Assembly (NCBI GenBank): GCA_023362775.1
Contig: JALMGJ010000008.1
Coordinates: forward strand, 40,711,501 to 40,775,500
Direction of reading: 5' to 3'
Length of the DNA stretch: 64,000 bases
From: Charina bottae
Taxonomy: Eukaryota > Chordata > Lepidosauria > Squamata > Charinaidae
Shown: positions 1-8,341 of the stretch, piece after piece
Numbering within the stretch: the first letter of the stretch is position 1
Layout: each line of letters begins with the position of its first letter
The notes under the pieces: generated by a model
Database searches by the model: none
What the model was told of the DNA's origin: nothing
Seen by the model: the letters and a program-made list of their open reading frames with translations, nothing else
Translations under genes and position numbers: made by a program

Positions 1-157
1 TGTTTTAGGATTCTGGAGTGAACACTTTTGGCTGGAGGAACACTGTGTTTACAAATCTTTTCTCTCCAGGGATCTACCAAGCTATTAAGGGCTGAGATAA
101 CTCCTGTAATTTTGGTGTCTTTAATAAACTTTTTCACTACTTTCCCCTTATTCTTAG

Positions 158-239
158 GCAAGAAATTGAGAGAGGCATTGAAGAATTACTAAAAGTTAGG
201 CCAGGAGGTGAAACATACATGCATGAAGGATTAAGAGAA
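158..239 (+). CDS. ANTXR2: ANTXR2 exon (vWA domain, MIDAS threonine)
   Basis: First ANTXR2 exon in the window, 82 nt, after a pyrimidine-rich tract ending TTCTTAG and before donor GTAAGT. It opens with the last base of a split codon and ends on a complete codon. The reading is QEIERGIEELLKV followed by GGETYMHEG, part of the von Willebrand A domain, about residues 100-126 of the full protein. The Thr of GET (213-215) corresponds to the MIDAS threonine that helps coordinate the divalent metal in this family. ANTXR1 is the close paralogue; later exons ([15 protein letters not shown]) favour ANTXR2. The acidic/DxSxS MIDAS loop lies upstream of the window. Confidence 0.93.
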
Positions 240-548
240 GTAAGTTCCCTGCAATTTCTTAAATGGAGACATAGCATAGTTCATTACTGTTTGAGAACTT
301 TCAACCTTTTGAATCTTTAATGCATTTTTTAAAAAATTGGCAATATTTCTAGCCTGCCCCGGTCCTGAAGAACTCTGAGCAGCAAACATGATGATGGTAA
401 TGATTCTGCCTTGTGAAGCTCTTTTACAGATAAACCAAATACACACACATGGATAAACACACAAAGAACCATGGCTCATAGAACTTAGTGGATTGCTTCA
501 GGATCTAGAAATGGAACAGAAAATTCTGGCATATCATCTTTGGGAGTG

Positions 549-1383
549 TCTGTAGCTTGAATCATGTCAACTGGATTTCTATTTTCTTTTCCAAAAAAAA
601 AACCTTGATCTTTTCAGACACGCCAGCCATGTAAGGAATGAGAATGAAAAGATAAAACGGATATTTGGCAAACACCACATACCTGTATATTTCAAACCCA
701 CCAACACACTGAGACAGAGGCTTGTACACCCCAAAGATCAAACTCCAAAACACAAGGAAAGCAATGTAGTGTATGCAATCCAGTGCAGTGAGGAGTGCTC
801 TGAACTCTACATTGGAGAAACCAAACAACCGTTGTACAGGAGGATGGCCCAACACAGGAGAAGTAACACCACAGGACCAGAGTCAGCAGTTTATCTTCAT
901 CTAAAGGAAAAAGGACACTCATTTGAGGACATTAATGTTCACATTTTAGACAGAGAAGATAGGTGGTTTGAGAGAGGGGTCAAGGAATCCATTCATGCCA
1001 ACTTGGAAAATCCTTCCTTGAATAGAGGTGGGGGCCTCAGGCATAACCTTTCCCCTATCTTCCTTCCTGCTTTGTCTTCTGTGCCTAGGAAGATTAAGAC
1101 CAATTCGCAAGCTCAACAGCAGCAGGGTAATCTTAACGATCCTCCTTTAGATGATAAAGGGACTTAGAAACAAACATCTCAAAAATAACCATGACCTAGC
1201 TCCAGGTGCAAGGTCACACAGCCAGCCTAGAAACATATTTAAGGATTCCCTTACTAACTTTACTCAGACTGAAGAAGCTCCTTGGATAAGGAGTGAAACG
1301 TTTCCACTAAGAAAATAGAAATCCAGTTGACATGATTCAAGCTACAGACAATTCCACCTGGATGACTGAGAACCTTCATAGAC
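549..1383 (+). mobile_element. Penelope-like element with GIY-YIG endonuclease and terminal inverted copies
   Basis: A 5'-truncated Penelope-like retroelement on the + strand. An open frame at 769-1167 reads YAIQCSEEC, then LYIGETKQPLYRRMAQHRR, then HLKEKGHSFEDINVHILDRE; this is the GIY-YIG-type endonuclease of PLEs (YAI/YIG pair, following Arg, conserved Glu region). In-frame residues just upstream (about 650-768, HHIPVYFKPTNTLRQRLVHPKD) are the linker between reverse transcriptase and endonuclease. The left end (548-587) is an inverted copy of 1310-1349, a structure known in PLE copies. The insertion is flanked by the perfect 13-bp duplication ATCTTTGGGAGTG (536-548 and 1384-1396). Most of the reverse transcriptase is missing, so this copy is not autonomous. 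Confidence 0.85.
1260..1310 (+). ncRNA. Hammerhead-ribozyme-like motif in PLE 3' region
   Basis: CTGAAGA (1269-1275), one extra A, then GCTCC (1277-1281) pairing with GGAGT (1290-1294), then GAAA (1295-1298), CG and TT. This resembles the hammerhead core CUGANGA - stem II - GAA - short palindromic stem III (ACGU) - cleavage site. The predicted cut is after 1302. Hammerheads with minimal palindromic stem III are reported in PLEs. Stem I is weak here (two pairs) and there is an unpaired base between A9 and stem II, so activity is uncertain. Confidence 0.5.
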
Positions 1384-1394
1384 ATCTTTGGGAG

Positions 1395-1724
1395 TGGTGG
1401 CTCAGCGGGTAAGACGCCAGGCTTGTCGATCGGAAGATCGCAAGTTCGGAGGTTCGAGACCCTAGCCCTGTGTGACGGAGTGAGCTCCCGCACTCGCCCC
1501 AGGTCTTGCCAACCTAGCAATTTGAAAGCATGCAAATGCAAGTAGATTAATAGGTACCACTTCAGTGGGTAGGTAACAGCGTTCCGCGCGCGTCATGCCG
1601 GCCACATGACCGTGGAAGCATCTTCGGACAACGCTGGCTCTTCGGCTAACAAACGGAGATGAGCACCGCCCCCTAGAGTCGGATACGACTGCACAACTGT
1701 GCAGGGGGAACCTTTACCTTTTTT
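1395..1724 (+). mobile_element. tRNA-derived SINE, family A (GGTGGCTCAGCGGG head, BovB-like tail)
   Basis: A tRNA-like head contains a pol III A box (TGGCTCAGCGGGTAAG) and a B box (GGTTCGAGACC). The body carries GCATGCAAATGCAAGTAGAT and CTCTTCGGCTAAC. The 3' end contains TCGGATACGACTGC, similar to the BovB terminus (GTCGGACACGACTG), then (CCTTTA)-type tail repeats. It is flanked by ATCTTTGGGAG at 1384-1394 and 1725-1735. Five other copies in the window (8007, 40997, 42662, 59553, 62254) define the consensus. The family name is not asserted. Confidence 0.85.
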
Positions 1725-2031
1725 ATCTTTGGGAGGAGACATCTTCCACCAGGGCACCTAGCTAAGAAGAAACTAGAATGAACATGCTATGAATTGAAGA
1801 AATATATATTTTTTAACTTTATTCCGGTCATTGACCAATAAAATACATAAAACAGAGTTATCCCCTTAGTACCAGTAACTTTTAACAACGAGGAAAGATT
1901 TTACTGCTAACTGAAGTAAATGCAATTGTTTTCTCTAAATGACTTGTGTTAGTGATGGGAGTGAAACTCACTACATTAAAAGGATTGGAGCCTCAGTCCA
2001 ATGTTGTAATGGGCTGTAAAAATAACTTTGA

Positions 2032-2230
2032 GGAACAGGAGGAAGAGCCGCAACCAAGACAATGGTCAGATAAAAGAAATTTGAGTCTGAGGCAGAAATG
2101 TAATTTGAGAAAACGTCTCAGACTTGACCCTCCCTAGTTCTCATGAAGATAAAGGGAGGGAGGGGGGTAGCGCATTCAAGTTGAAAGATTCTGTTACTGT
2201 TACACTATAATAAAAGTAGTATTAACATTC
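2032..2230 (+). repeat. Dispersed repeat of unknown class, copy 1
   Basis: Shares AGGAGGAAGAGCCGCA, AGACAATGGTC, GACCCTCCCTAGTT and a terminal AAGATTCTG / (A)ATAAA.GTAGT.TTA block with 25509-25706. The order and spacing are conserved, so this is a dispersed repeat. The AATAAA-like block near the end would fit an LTR or a retroelement 3' end, but no TSD or ORF was recognised. Confidence 0.6.
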
Positions 2231-2288
2231 ATAATTTTGGTTTCCTAGTCTGGTCTACCTTGTAGGGCTGATAAATATGCCACAAATA

Positions 2289-2582
2289 CTTCTCACAATG
2301 AACATGCTAATCATGCTCATCAGCCACTCGTTAACATTTCAACACAACAAAAAACCCCACCTAATCTCCTATAATGTAGCTCTATAAATAGAAAACAAAC
2401 AAAACATTGCCACTCTACCTGGGCACAGAGAATTCTCTTCTGTCTGTGCTCCTGCCCTCTGAAGATGCTGGCCACAGATGCTGGCGAAATGTTAGGAACC
2501 ACAACTTCCAGAACACGGCCACACAGCCCGGAAGACCCACAACAGCCATCGAACTCCGGCCGTGAAAGCCTTTGACAATACA
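2289..2582 (+). mobile_element. Short PLE-derived insertion with hammerhead-like motif and perfect TSD
   Basis: A 294-bp insertion flanked by the perfect 12-bp duplication ATGCCACAAATA (2277-2288 and 2583-2594). It contains CTGAAGA (2459-2465), a GCTGGC/GCTGGC stem II (with U-G wobbles) closing a CACAGAT loop, then GAAATGTTAGG. A longer piece of the same sequence sits at 11294-11510, where the core reads GAAACGTT. The 3' part ends CCGGCCGTGAAAGCCTTTG. This looks like the terminal (pLTR) part of a Penelope-like element inserted alone. It does not encode protein; open frames across it are fortuitous. Confidence 0.65.
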
Positions 2583-3114
2583 ATGCCACAAATAATTCCC
2601 AATCAAGGAACCCTCTAATTCTCCAAAAATACACATGCTTGCTAAAGCACTCAGCCCCACCGCCTAGCTGTCCAGTCTTTCCTGCTTATTTCTCATAAAG
2701 AAATTATGTATTTTTTGGTTATTGCTCTTTGGGAAATTGTAGGACTCTTAAAGTACTAACAGAGATGACAGGGTAAATGTGGAACTGGGTTTAGCCTCAT
2801 ATAGAGTCTTCCGCTCTGCTCCCCAATAAGATAAAGTTTCACTCACTTGCTTTCTTCCAAGACATATCAAAAATAGAAGATCTGAACTTGATCAGAACTC
2901 CCCCCCCCCCCCAAAAAAAAATGTGGCTTTCTTACAGGAAAAAATAAATAGAATCAGCCCTGCAAAATCAAAAGGCATAAGTAACTATTTATTGAGTTTG
3001 GGTGCAACTAATGAGCTCTTAGCTCATTATGTTTCATAATTTTTATGCTGCATTTCTTGTTCTTCTCCACTTCCAAATGCAATTGTAAGAGTACAAGTTC
3101 TTTTTTTTTTCCAG

Positions 3115-3222
3115 GCCAATAATCAGATTGAAAAAGCACAAGGGTCCCAGTCCAATAGTATAATCATTGCCTTGACAGATGGAAAGTTGGAAGGCTTGAT
3201 TCCACTGTATGCAGAAAAAGAG
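3115..3222 (+). CDS. ANTXR2: ANTXR2 exon (vWA domain, MIDAS aspartate)
   Basis: An exon of 108 nt (36 codons, phase 0/0) between CCAG and GTGAGG. The translation begins [10 protein letters not shown] and includes [22 protein letters not shown]. The Asp of LTDGK (codon 3178-3180) matches the third MIDAS residue of the vWA domain. TDGKLxGL.P.YAEKE is the ANTXR2 version of this segment; ANTXR1 has TDGEL.EDLFFYSERE. Only 110 bp separate it from the next exon. Confidence 0.95.
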
Positions 3223-3332
3223 GTGAGGGTTGAATTGAAACAGCACTTCCTGTTGAGTTCAACATTTGCACATGTGTGTTATTTCTTGGCAAATGTAGAC
3301 ATAATTCTTTTTTCCCATTCTCTCTGCTACAG

Positions 3333-3401
3333 GCAAAAAATGCCAGGTCCATGGGAGCCAGAGTTTACTGCGTCGGAGTCCTCAATTTTAATCAAGAGCA
3401 G
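3333..3401 (+). CDS. ANTXR2: ANTXR2 exon (vWA core strand)
   Basis: An exon of 69 nt (23 codons, phase 0/0) with acceptor GCTACAG and donor GTAGGG. The reading is [31 protein letters not shown] is the conserved buried beta strand of the ANTXR vWA domain, and the FNQEQ end leads into the helix that continues in the next exon. Confidence 0.95.
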
Positions 3402-4918
3402 GTAGGGACCTCTGTCTGTGGAAACTTAGAGTCTGCTTCTAAATGAGGAATGTGGCAAAGGTGCTTTCTTATTTGAGAAATGTCCTTCATCTTGGATCTT
3501 TTCAGCAACTCTTTTGTGCTTTGGGGTTCTTTTTCTGGGGCGGTGGTGCCTGTTTTCCAGTTCTGTTAAAGTGTATCTGGCAGCTTACACACAGTTTTTG
3601 TATATCACTTAAAATGGGTGGGAAGTCATACCACCATTTTTTAGTGAATTGCTGCTAAATTTCAGAGGCATGATTTATTGGGGGTTCCAGGATATACAGA
3701 CGGGTCATCCCCAAAACAGGGGCATGTGACTTATGGCCCACAACCTGCCCCTCCCTCTGTTATGCATTCAGTGTAACACAGGGCTTTCCAAACTGTGTGT
3801 CGCGACACAATACTGTGTCGCCTGGGGGCCCCAAGTGTGTCGTGTGACAACCCAGAAGCGCTGATGAAAATGCCCTCGGTTCTGGCAGGGAGGCGAAAAT
3901 CGCGCGCGCACGCTGCCGGGCCACCCGGGGTGGAAATTCTCCGCGCCGATCAGCTGTGTGCTCGCCTCCCTGCCGCAACCGAGGGCATTTTCGGGGTCCC
4001 TGGAGCCTGCCCGTTCGAAGGGGCAGCGGCGGGCCACCAGTGCTTCCGGGTTCCAGGATGCTGCTGCTGCCACTGCCCCTTCAAAAGGGCAGGCTCCGGG
4101 GACCCCGAAAATGCCCTTGGTTCCGGCAGGGAGGCGAAAAGCCTCGCTGCGCGCGCATGCTACCAGGCTTCCTGACGCACAGCTGATCAGCGCGGAGAAT
4201 TTCCACCCCGCCCCCCCGTGCCGATCAGCTGTGCAGCAGGGAAGCAGCCCAGCAGCGTGCGTGTGCAATTTTTGCCTCCCTGCCAGAACCGAGGGCATTT
4301 TTGGGGTCCCCGGAGCCTGCCCTTTTGAAGGGGTAGCGGTAGCGGCGGCACGCCGCCGCTGCTGCGGCAACCCGGAAGCGCCGCCGCCAGCGCTTCCGGG
4401 TTTTTGTGCGCCGCACCGGCAACGGCACTTCCGGGTTTTTGTGGGCCGGCCGTTGGTGTGTCGCCAACGGCAAATGTTTGGAAAGCCCTGTTGTAACATG
4501 TAGTAGTTTGGCCCTCTGAAGCTCCTGTTTCTGCTAAATTGGATCATTGTCCCTCTGGCTCAAGATTGTTCTGTTTGGCTGGTTGCCCTCTGCTGCCTTG
4601 GATAACACTCTTAATGGGCACGGTGAGAAACAAGGATGACATAAAGAATCAACAGATTCAGTGAGAAAAACATATATGGAACTGCTCCTTTGTGTTCTTT
4701 GGTGATCCTTCAGAGCTGGGAATCTTCCTTGAATTGGGTTTGTTTTGCAGTGAGAATTAGAAAAATTATGACTAGTAAACAAGATCCTGTCTGTACATGT
4801 GGTTCTCTCTAAGCCATTCATTTCCCTGCCCTAAATCTTTACTAAATCGTGTGTATGCCTATCTGTGCCTAAAGGTTGGTAGCACAAATCTGTATTGTAT
4901 TTGTGTTTACTTCCTTAG
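3402..4918 (+). other. ANTXR2: ANTXR2 intron, 1.5 kb
   Basis: Contains the 712-bp hAT-like MITE at 3779-4490, which makes this stretch strikingly GC- and CpG-rich against its AT-rich surroundings. The flanks show nothing recognisable. The intron ends TTCCTTAG. Confidence 0.8.
3779..4490. mobile_element. GC-rich hAT-like MITE, 712 bp, 8-bp TSD
   Basis: Terminal inverted repeats CAGGGCTTTCCAAAC at the left and GTTTGGAAAGCCCTG at the right, with CAG/CTG ends and 8-bp flanks GTGTAACA (3771-3778) and TTGTAACA (4491-4498; one mismatch). These are hAT hallmarks. The subterminal parts carry GTGTGTCGCGACAC and GGTGTGTCGCCAACGG. The interior is made of repeated GC-rich blocks around GGGGTCCC and CTTCCGGGTT in both orientations. 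No transposase is visible. The long GC-rich open frames here (up to about 259 codons, on both strands) are low-complexity artefacts. Relatives lie at 33889-34178 and as remnants near 11520-11772. Confidence 0.85.
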
Positions 4919-4999
4919 CTTGAAAGCATTGCTGATTCAAAAGATCAAGTCTTCCCAGTAAGGGAAGGATTTCAAGCTCTTCGAGGGATAATTAATTCT
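4919..4999 (+). CDS. ANTXR2: ANTXR2 exon (end of vWA domain)
   Basis: An exon of 81 nt (27 codons, phase 0/0) between TTCCTTAG and GTGAGT. The translation is [31 protein letters not shown].d.VFPV..GFQAL.gII.S is the conserved last helix region of ANTXR vWA domains. A 17.7-kb intron follows. Confidence 0.95.
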
Positions 5000-7918
5000 G
5001 TGAGTATTTGCAAAAGCACATCTTGTTTAACTTGTAAGGGCTGAGGCTTGGATTATTATATCTAGGAAAAAGTATACTGTACCACTTTTGTTTGCATTGC
5101 GAAAAATGGACAAACCGATGTCTTGTAGAATTATTTCTGATTTCTGCTTTTTGAAAAACAAATTCTTAAATAATGTTATTATCAGCAGGATTTGATTATT
5201 CTGAATAGAGCTACTTTATCTGGAGAAATACAGTAGTGTAGAACATAGATATGTTAAACTGCAAGCGACCTTTAGCCAGCTTTTCTGTTGTTGTTAATAT
5301 CTCCCAACTTTACAAAACTTTTACATGAACGCAGATCTGTCAAAACAAATACAAGTGGAAAGTTGAATGGCCTATGAAAAAATGCTGAAGTACTGCTAGG
5401 ATATCTAACCCACAAAAAATGTGTCCATCACTAGATGTAACCATTTTATTATTTTTTTGTGCTTGCTTGGACACTTAGTGTTTTTTTTTTGTAACAGTTT
5501 TGAATGTTGTAATCTTTAAACATGAACTATGAGTCAGAGCTGTAACTGGGTGGTGAAAGACAAAGAATCTCAGAAAGTCTTTGTTTATCCCTATGGATAG
5601 GAAAAGTTGAAAGTTGAATAAATTATGCAAAGTGTATGGTATGAATGTGGTAATGTAAACCTCATATAGGCTTGACAGCTGAAACATACTAAGAAAATCC
5701 TGGCTGCCTCCATATTTGTGACATGGTCACACCCACTCTGCATCATTGGCCTTTCTGTTGCAGCCCTTGCACCCCCGGAAATCTTAAGTGCGCCCCAGCC
5801 ATCAAAAGGTTTGCACGTACAGATCAGTTCTGCCCACACATTTATGCTGTTACAGATGCATTGTGCTGAATGGTTTGCAAAACACCATTTCTGCAGTCCA
5901 TTACACAACCTGTGTGTATAGAAGAAGATACATCCTATGTAAGACTTGCATAAAATAAGCAGTCTTCCGGATTTGTACAGTGACTGTTTTGATTCTGTAT
6001 CTACAATAATCAGCTTGTAGTTTAACCACTGAAAAGTAAGGTGTTGGCAGTCTGTTTTTAGCTTGATTAGCGTGTGGTTTGCAGCATTGGTGATCAGCAC
6101 TCTGTTCTTTGTGGTTGCATCCTGCTACAGCAGCCTTCCCCAACCCAAACATCCTTCAGATGTGTGGATTTGAGCTGCCAGAATTCTTCGCAGTGGCCAT
6201 GTTGGCTGAAGAGTTCTGGCTGCTACATGGAAGGAAATGCCTCCTCTCCCCACCCCCTCAGTAGTTTGGTGTGCCTGTGAAACAAAACAGTTTGGGGGGA
6301 GATGCAGCCTCTTTTTCCTGTTCCAACCTGATGACCACCAATGCATTAGGCCTGCTATCCCCAAATTTTCTAATCAGCATGACAATTGGGAATTACTATT
6401 GTTAATGTTGTTCTTAATAATTATACATACAGTATATACCATTTGTCCTTCCAAAGAATGGGTGTGCCAACACATCTTGAAGGCACAATGTTGGAGGAAG
6501 GTGGGGCTAAAAGAAGTCCAGGTGGTCATCCTGAGGCACATTAGGCTACCTCAAAAGTTGGATAGTGAGGAACAGGACTTTATCCCCTTCAGTGCTATCT
6601 CCTCATCCCTTGTCATTATTCTTTTATGAAGTCCCCTACTCCAAGTGCAGCTGAGCAGAAAATACAGGCTTCTGCAAGGGGCCAGAAAAAGTTGTGGTAG
6701 TGATGTGTTCTTGCTTTTATAAAAACCAACTCCATTAACAGAAAGCATCTGATTATTAATTCCAAATGCCCTTAATTGGAACATTTCCTGAAGGAGAGGT
6801 GGGGGGGGGAAGTACCGTATTTAGATTTTGCTTGTAGTGGAAGAGCCAGGAAATGAGCCATAAAGAGCTTCCACAGTAAGAGGAGGAAGGAGGAAAATGA
6901 AGAGGAGGTATATGAACTGAGCACTGAAGGGAAATTATTCCGATTACATCAGTCCTTTTTAAGTCCACATGGAATAGCCTAACTCTTGAGCTGCTTTTGT
7001 TCTGAGATTTACAGCATACTTGTTAGGGATTTCTGTGTGCTGAGCTGGGATGGGGGAGTAGCAGAAAGTGGGATGGGGGGTGGTGGAGATTCCTTAGTGG
7101 ACTTGTTAAAGCAGCCCAATGGCCTGGAAATGAAACATTTCTCTCTTCCTAGCCTTCAGTATTGCACAAGGCTTAATTTGACATCCGCTGACATATTACA
7201 AATCATATAATGTTCTGTTGTTCAGATGGCTGCTTGGAAAGGAGAAACTTCACGGGTAAGTTTCCAGGTTCTCTTGCCCCTCCTTCCAGTTGACTCCCTC
7301 TGGGCACATGCACCCACTTGGCTGATGATTCAGAGATGACTTGTCAGATACCCTAAATTGCGATCACTTTCATTACACAACCAATTTGATAACCTCTCGT
7401 AACAAGCCCAGCTCCGGAGCTGCGTTTTTTCCTCCTTTTACCTAGCCACCTCTGTTCTCTCCTTTCTCCAGCCCTTTAAAGGCTTAGTCTGAGCTGGAAC
7501 TTCCAAGGGGCCCCTGAAGACTTTCAGTGTTGGGTTCCTTTGTGCCTACCATAAGTGGAGAATATATGTATTCTTCTCAGGGTTGAATTGTGATGTTCTC
7601 TGAGCTTGCTTCTCTTCCTGCAAACATTTCATTACCATGCTAGGTGACATCATCGGTACATGGGGAAGTGGAGTTTGTTGGCTGTTTATATGTGGGGGAT
7701 TGTCCTGCCAGCCTTGATTGGGGTATTGTTTCTTCCTTTCGGGGTGGGGTATTGTTACTTTTTGTAGATCTTCAAACTATTCAAGAAAGGAAGCAAGCAA
7801 AGGTCAAGGAAAGAGGCAAACAGACCTAGACACATCCTTCTTCATCACAGAGCTGTTAACTAATACACAGAGAAGCAGGAACCAGGAGCACATAAACACA
7901 AACAATCAAGAAGATATG

Positions 7919-7968
7919 CACTAGATGGCAGCAAAGAGTTTTCTGTATCCCTTTGCTGCCATCTACTG
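7919..7968. repeat. Short inverted repeat around AGATGGCAGCAAAG
   Basis: AGATGGCAGCAAAG near 7922-7936 and its reverse complement CTTTGCTGCCATCT near 7950-7964 form a hairpin with a short loop, directly beside the SINE target site. This may be the end of an old fold-back element. Confidence 0.5.
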
Positions 7969-7975
7969 GATGTTT

Positions 7976-8341
7976 AGAGGACGAAATGGGATAATTGGGG
8001 CGAAATGGGGCGTGGTGGCTCAGCGGGTAAGACGCCAGGCTTGTCGATCGGAAGGTCGCAAGTTCGGAGGTTCGAATCCCTAGCCCCACGTGATGGAGTG
8101 AGCTCCTGCACTAGCCCAGCTCTTGCCAACCTAGCAATTTGAAAGCATGCAAATGCAAGTAGATGAATAGGTACCACTTCAGTGGGTAGGTAACAGCGTT
8201 CCGTGCGCGTCATGCGGCCACATGACCGTGGAAGCGTCTTCGGACAACACTGGCTCTTCGGTTAACAAACGGAGATGAGCACCGGCCCCTAGAGTTGGAC
8301 ACGACTGCACAAATGTGCGGGGGGAACCTTTACCTTTACCT
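7976..8341 (+). mobile_element. SINE family A with 31-bp 5' extension
   Basis: The full SINE runs from GGGGCGTGGTGGCTCAGCGG (8007) to the CCTTTACCTT tail (8341). The B box is GGTTCGAATCC. The target duplication TACTGGATGTTT lies at 7964-7975 and 8342-8353, so 31 bp (7976-8006) lie inside the duplication but upstream of the normal head. That stretch contains GCGAAATGGG next to a second copy of similar sequence, as if a short 5' leader or extra head sequence was carried along. Confidence 0.8.

Larger units (their letters stand above)
240..3114 (+). other. ANTXR2: ANTXR2 intron, 2.9 kb, repeat-filled
   Basis: Intron between the first two visible exons. It holds a Penelope-like element (549-1383), a SINE inserted at the same target (1395-1724), a dispersed repeat of unknown class (about 2032-2230) and a second short PLE (2289-2582). 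It ends in a run of T and CCAG. The remainder is AT-rich unique sequence with short homopolymers (C run near 2901) and no recognisable gene. Confidence 0.85.

Noticed and set aside
158..239. Assignment to ANTXR1 instead of ANTXR2
   Set aside because: Exons at 3115 (TDGKLEGL), 50601 ([15 protein letters not shown]) and 54053 (VIKDPPPPP) match the ANTXR2 pattern and not ANTXR1.
1395..1460. Possible functional tRNA gene (A and B boxes present)
   Set aside because: The same head occurs in six SINE copies with SINE body and tail; it lacks a tRNA cloverleaf and is a tRNA-derived SINE head.
3768..4547. Long antisense open frame (about 259 codons) and a 181-codon frame on the other strand
   Set aside because: They lie in a GC-rich hAT MITE with repeated GGGGTCCC/GCCGCC blocks; stop codons are rare because of composition, and no domain is recognisable.
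5591..6100. 169-codon antisense frame
   Set aside because: No recognisable domain, unlikely composition, deep in intron with no splice or promoter context.
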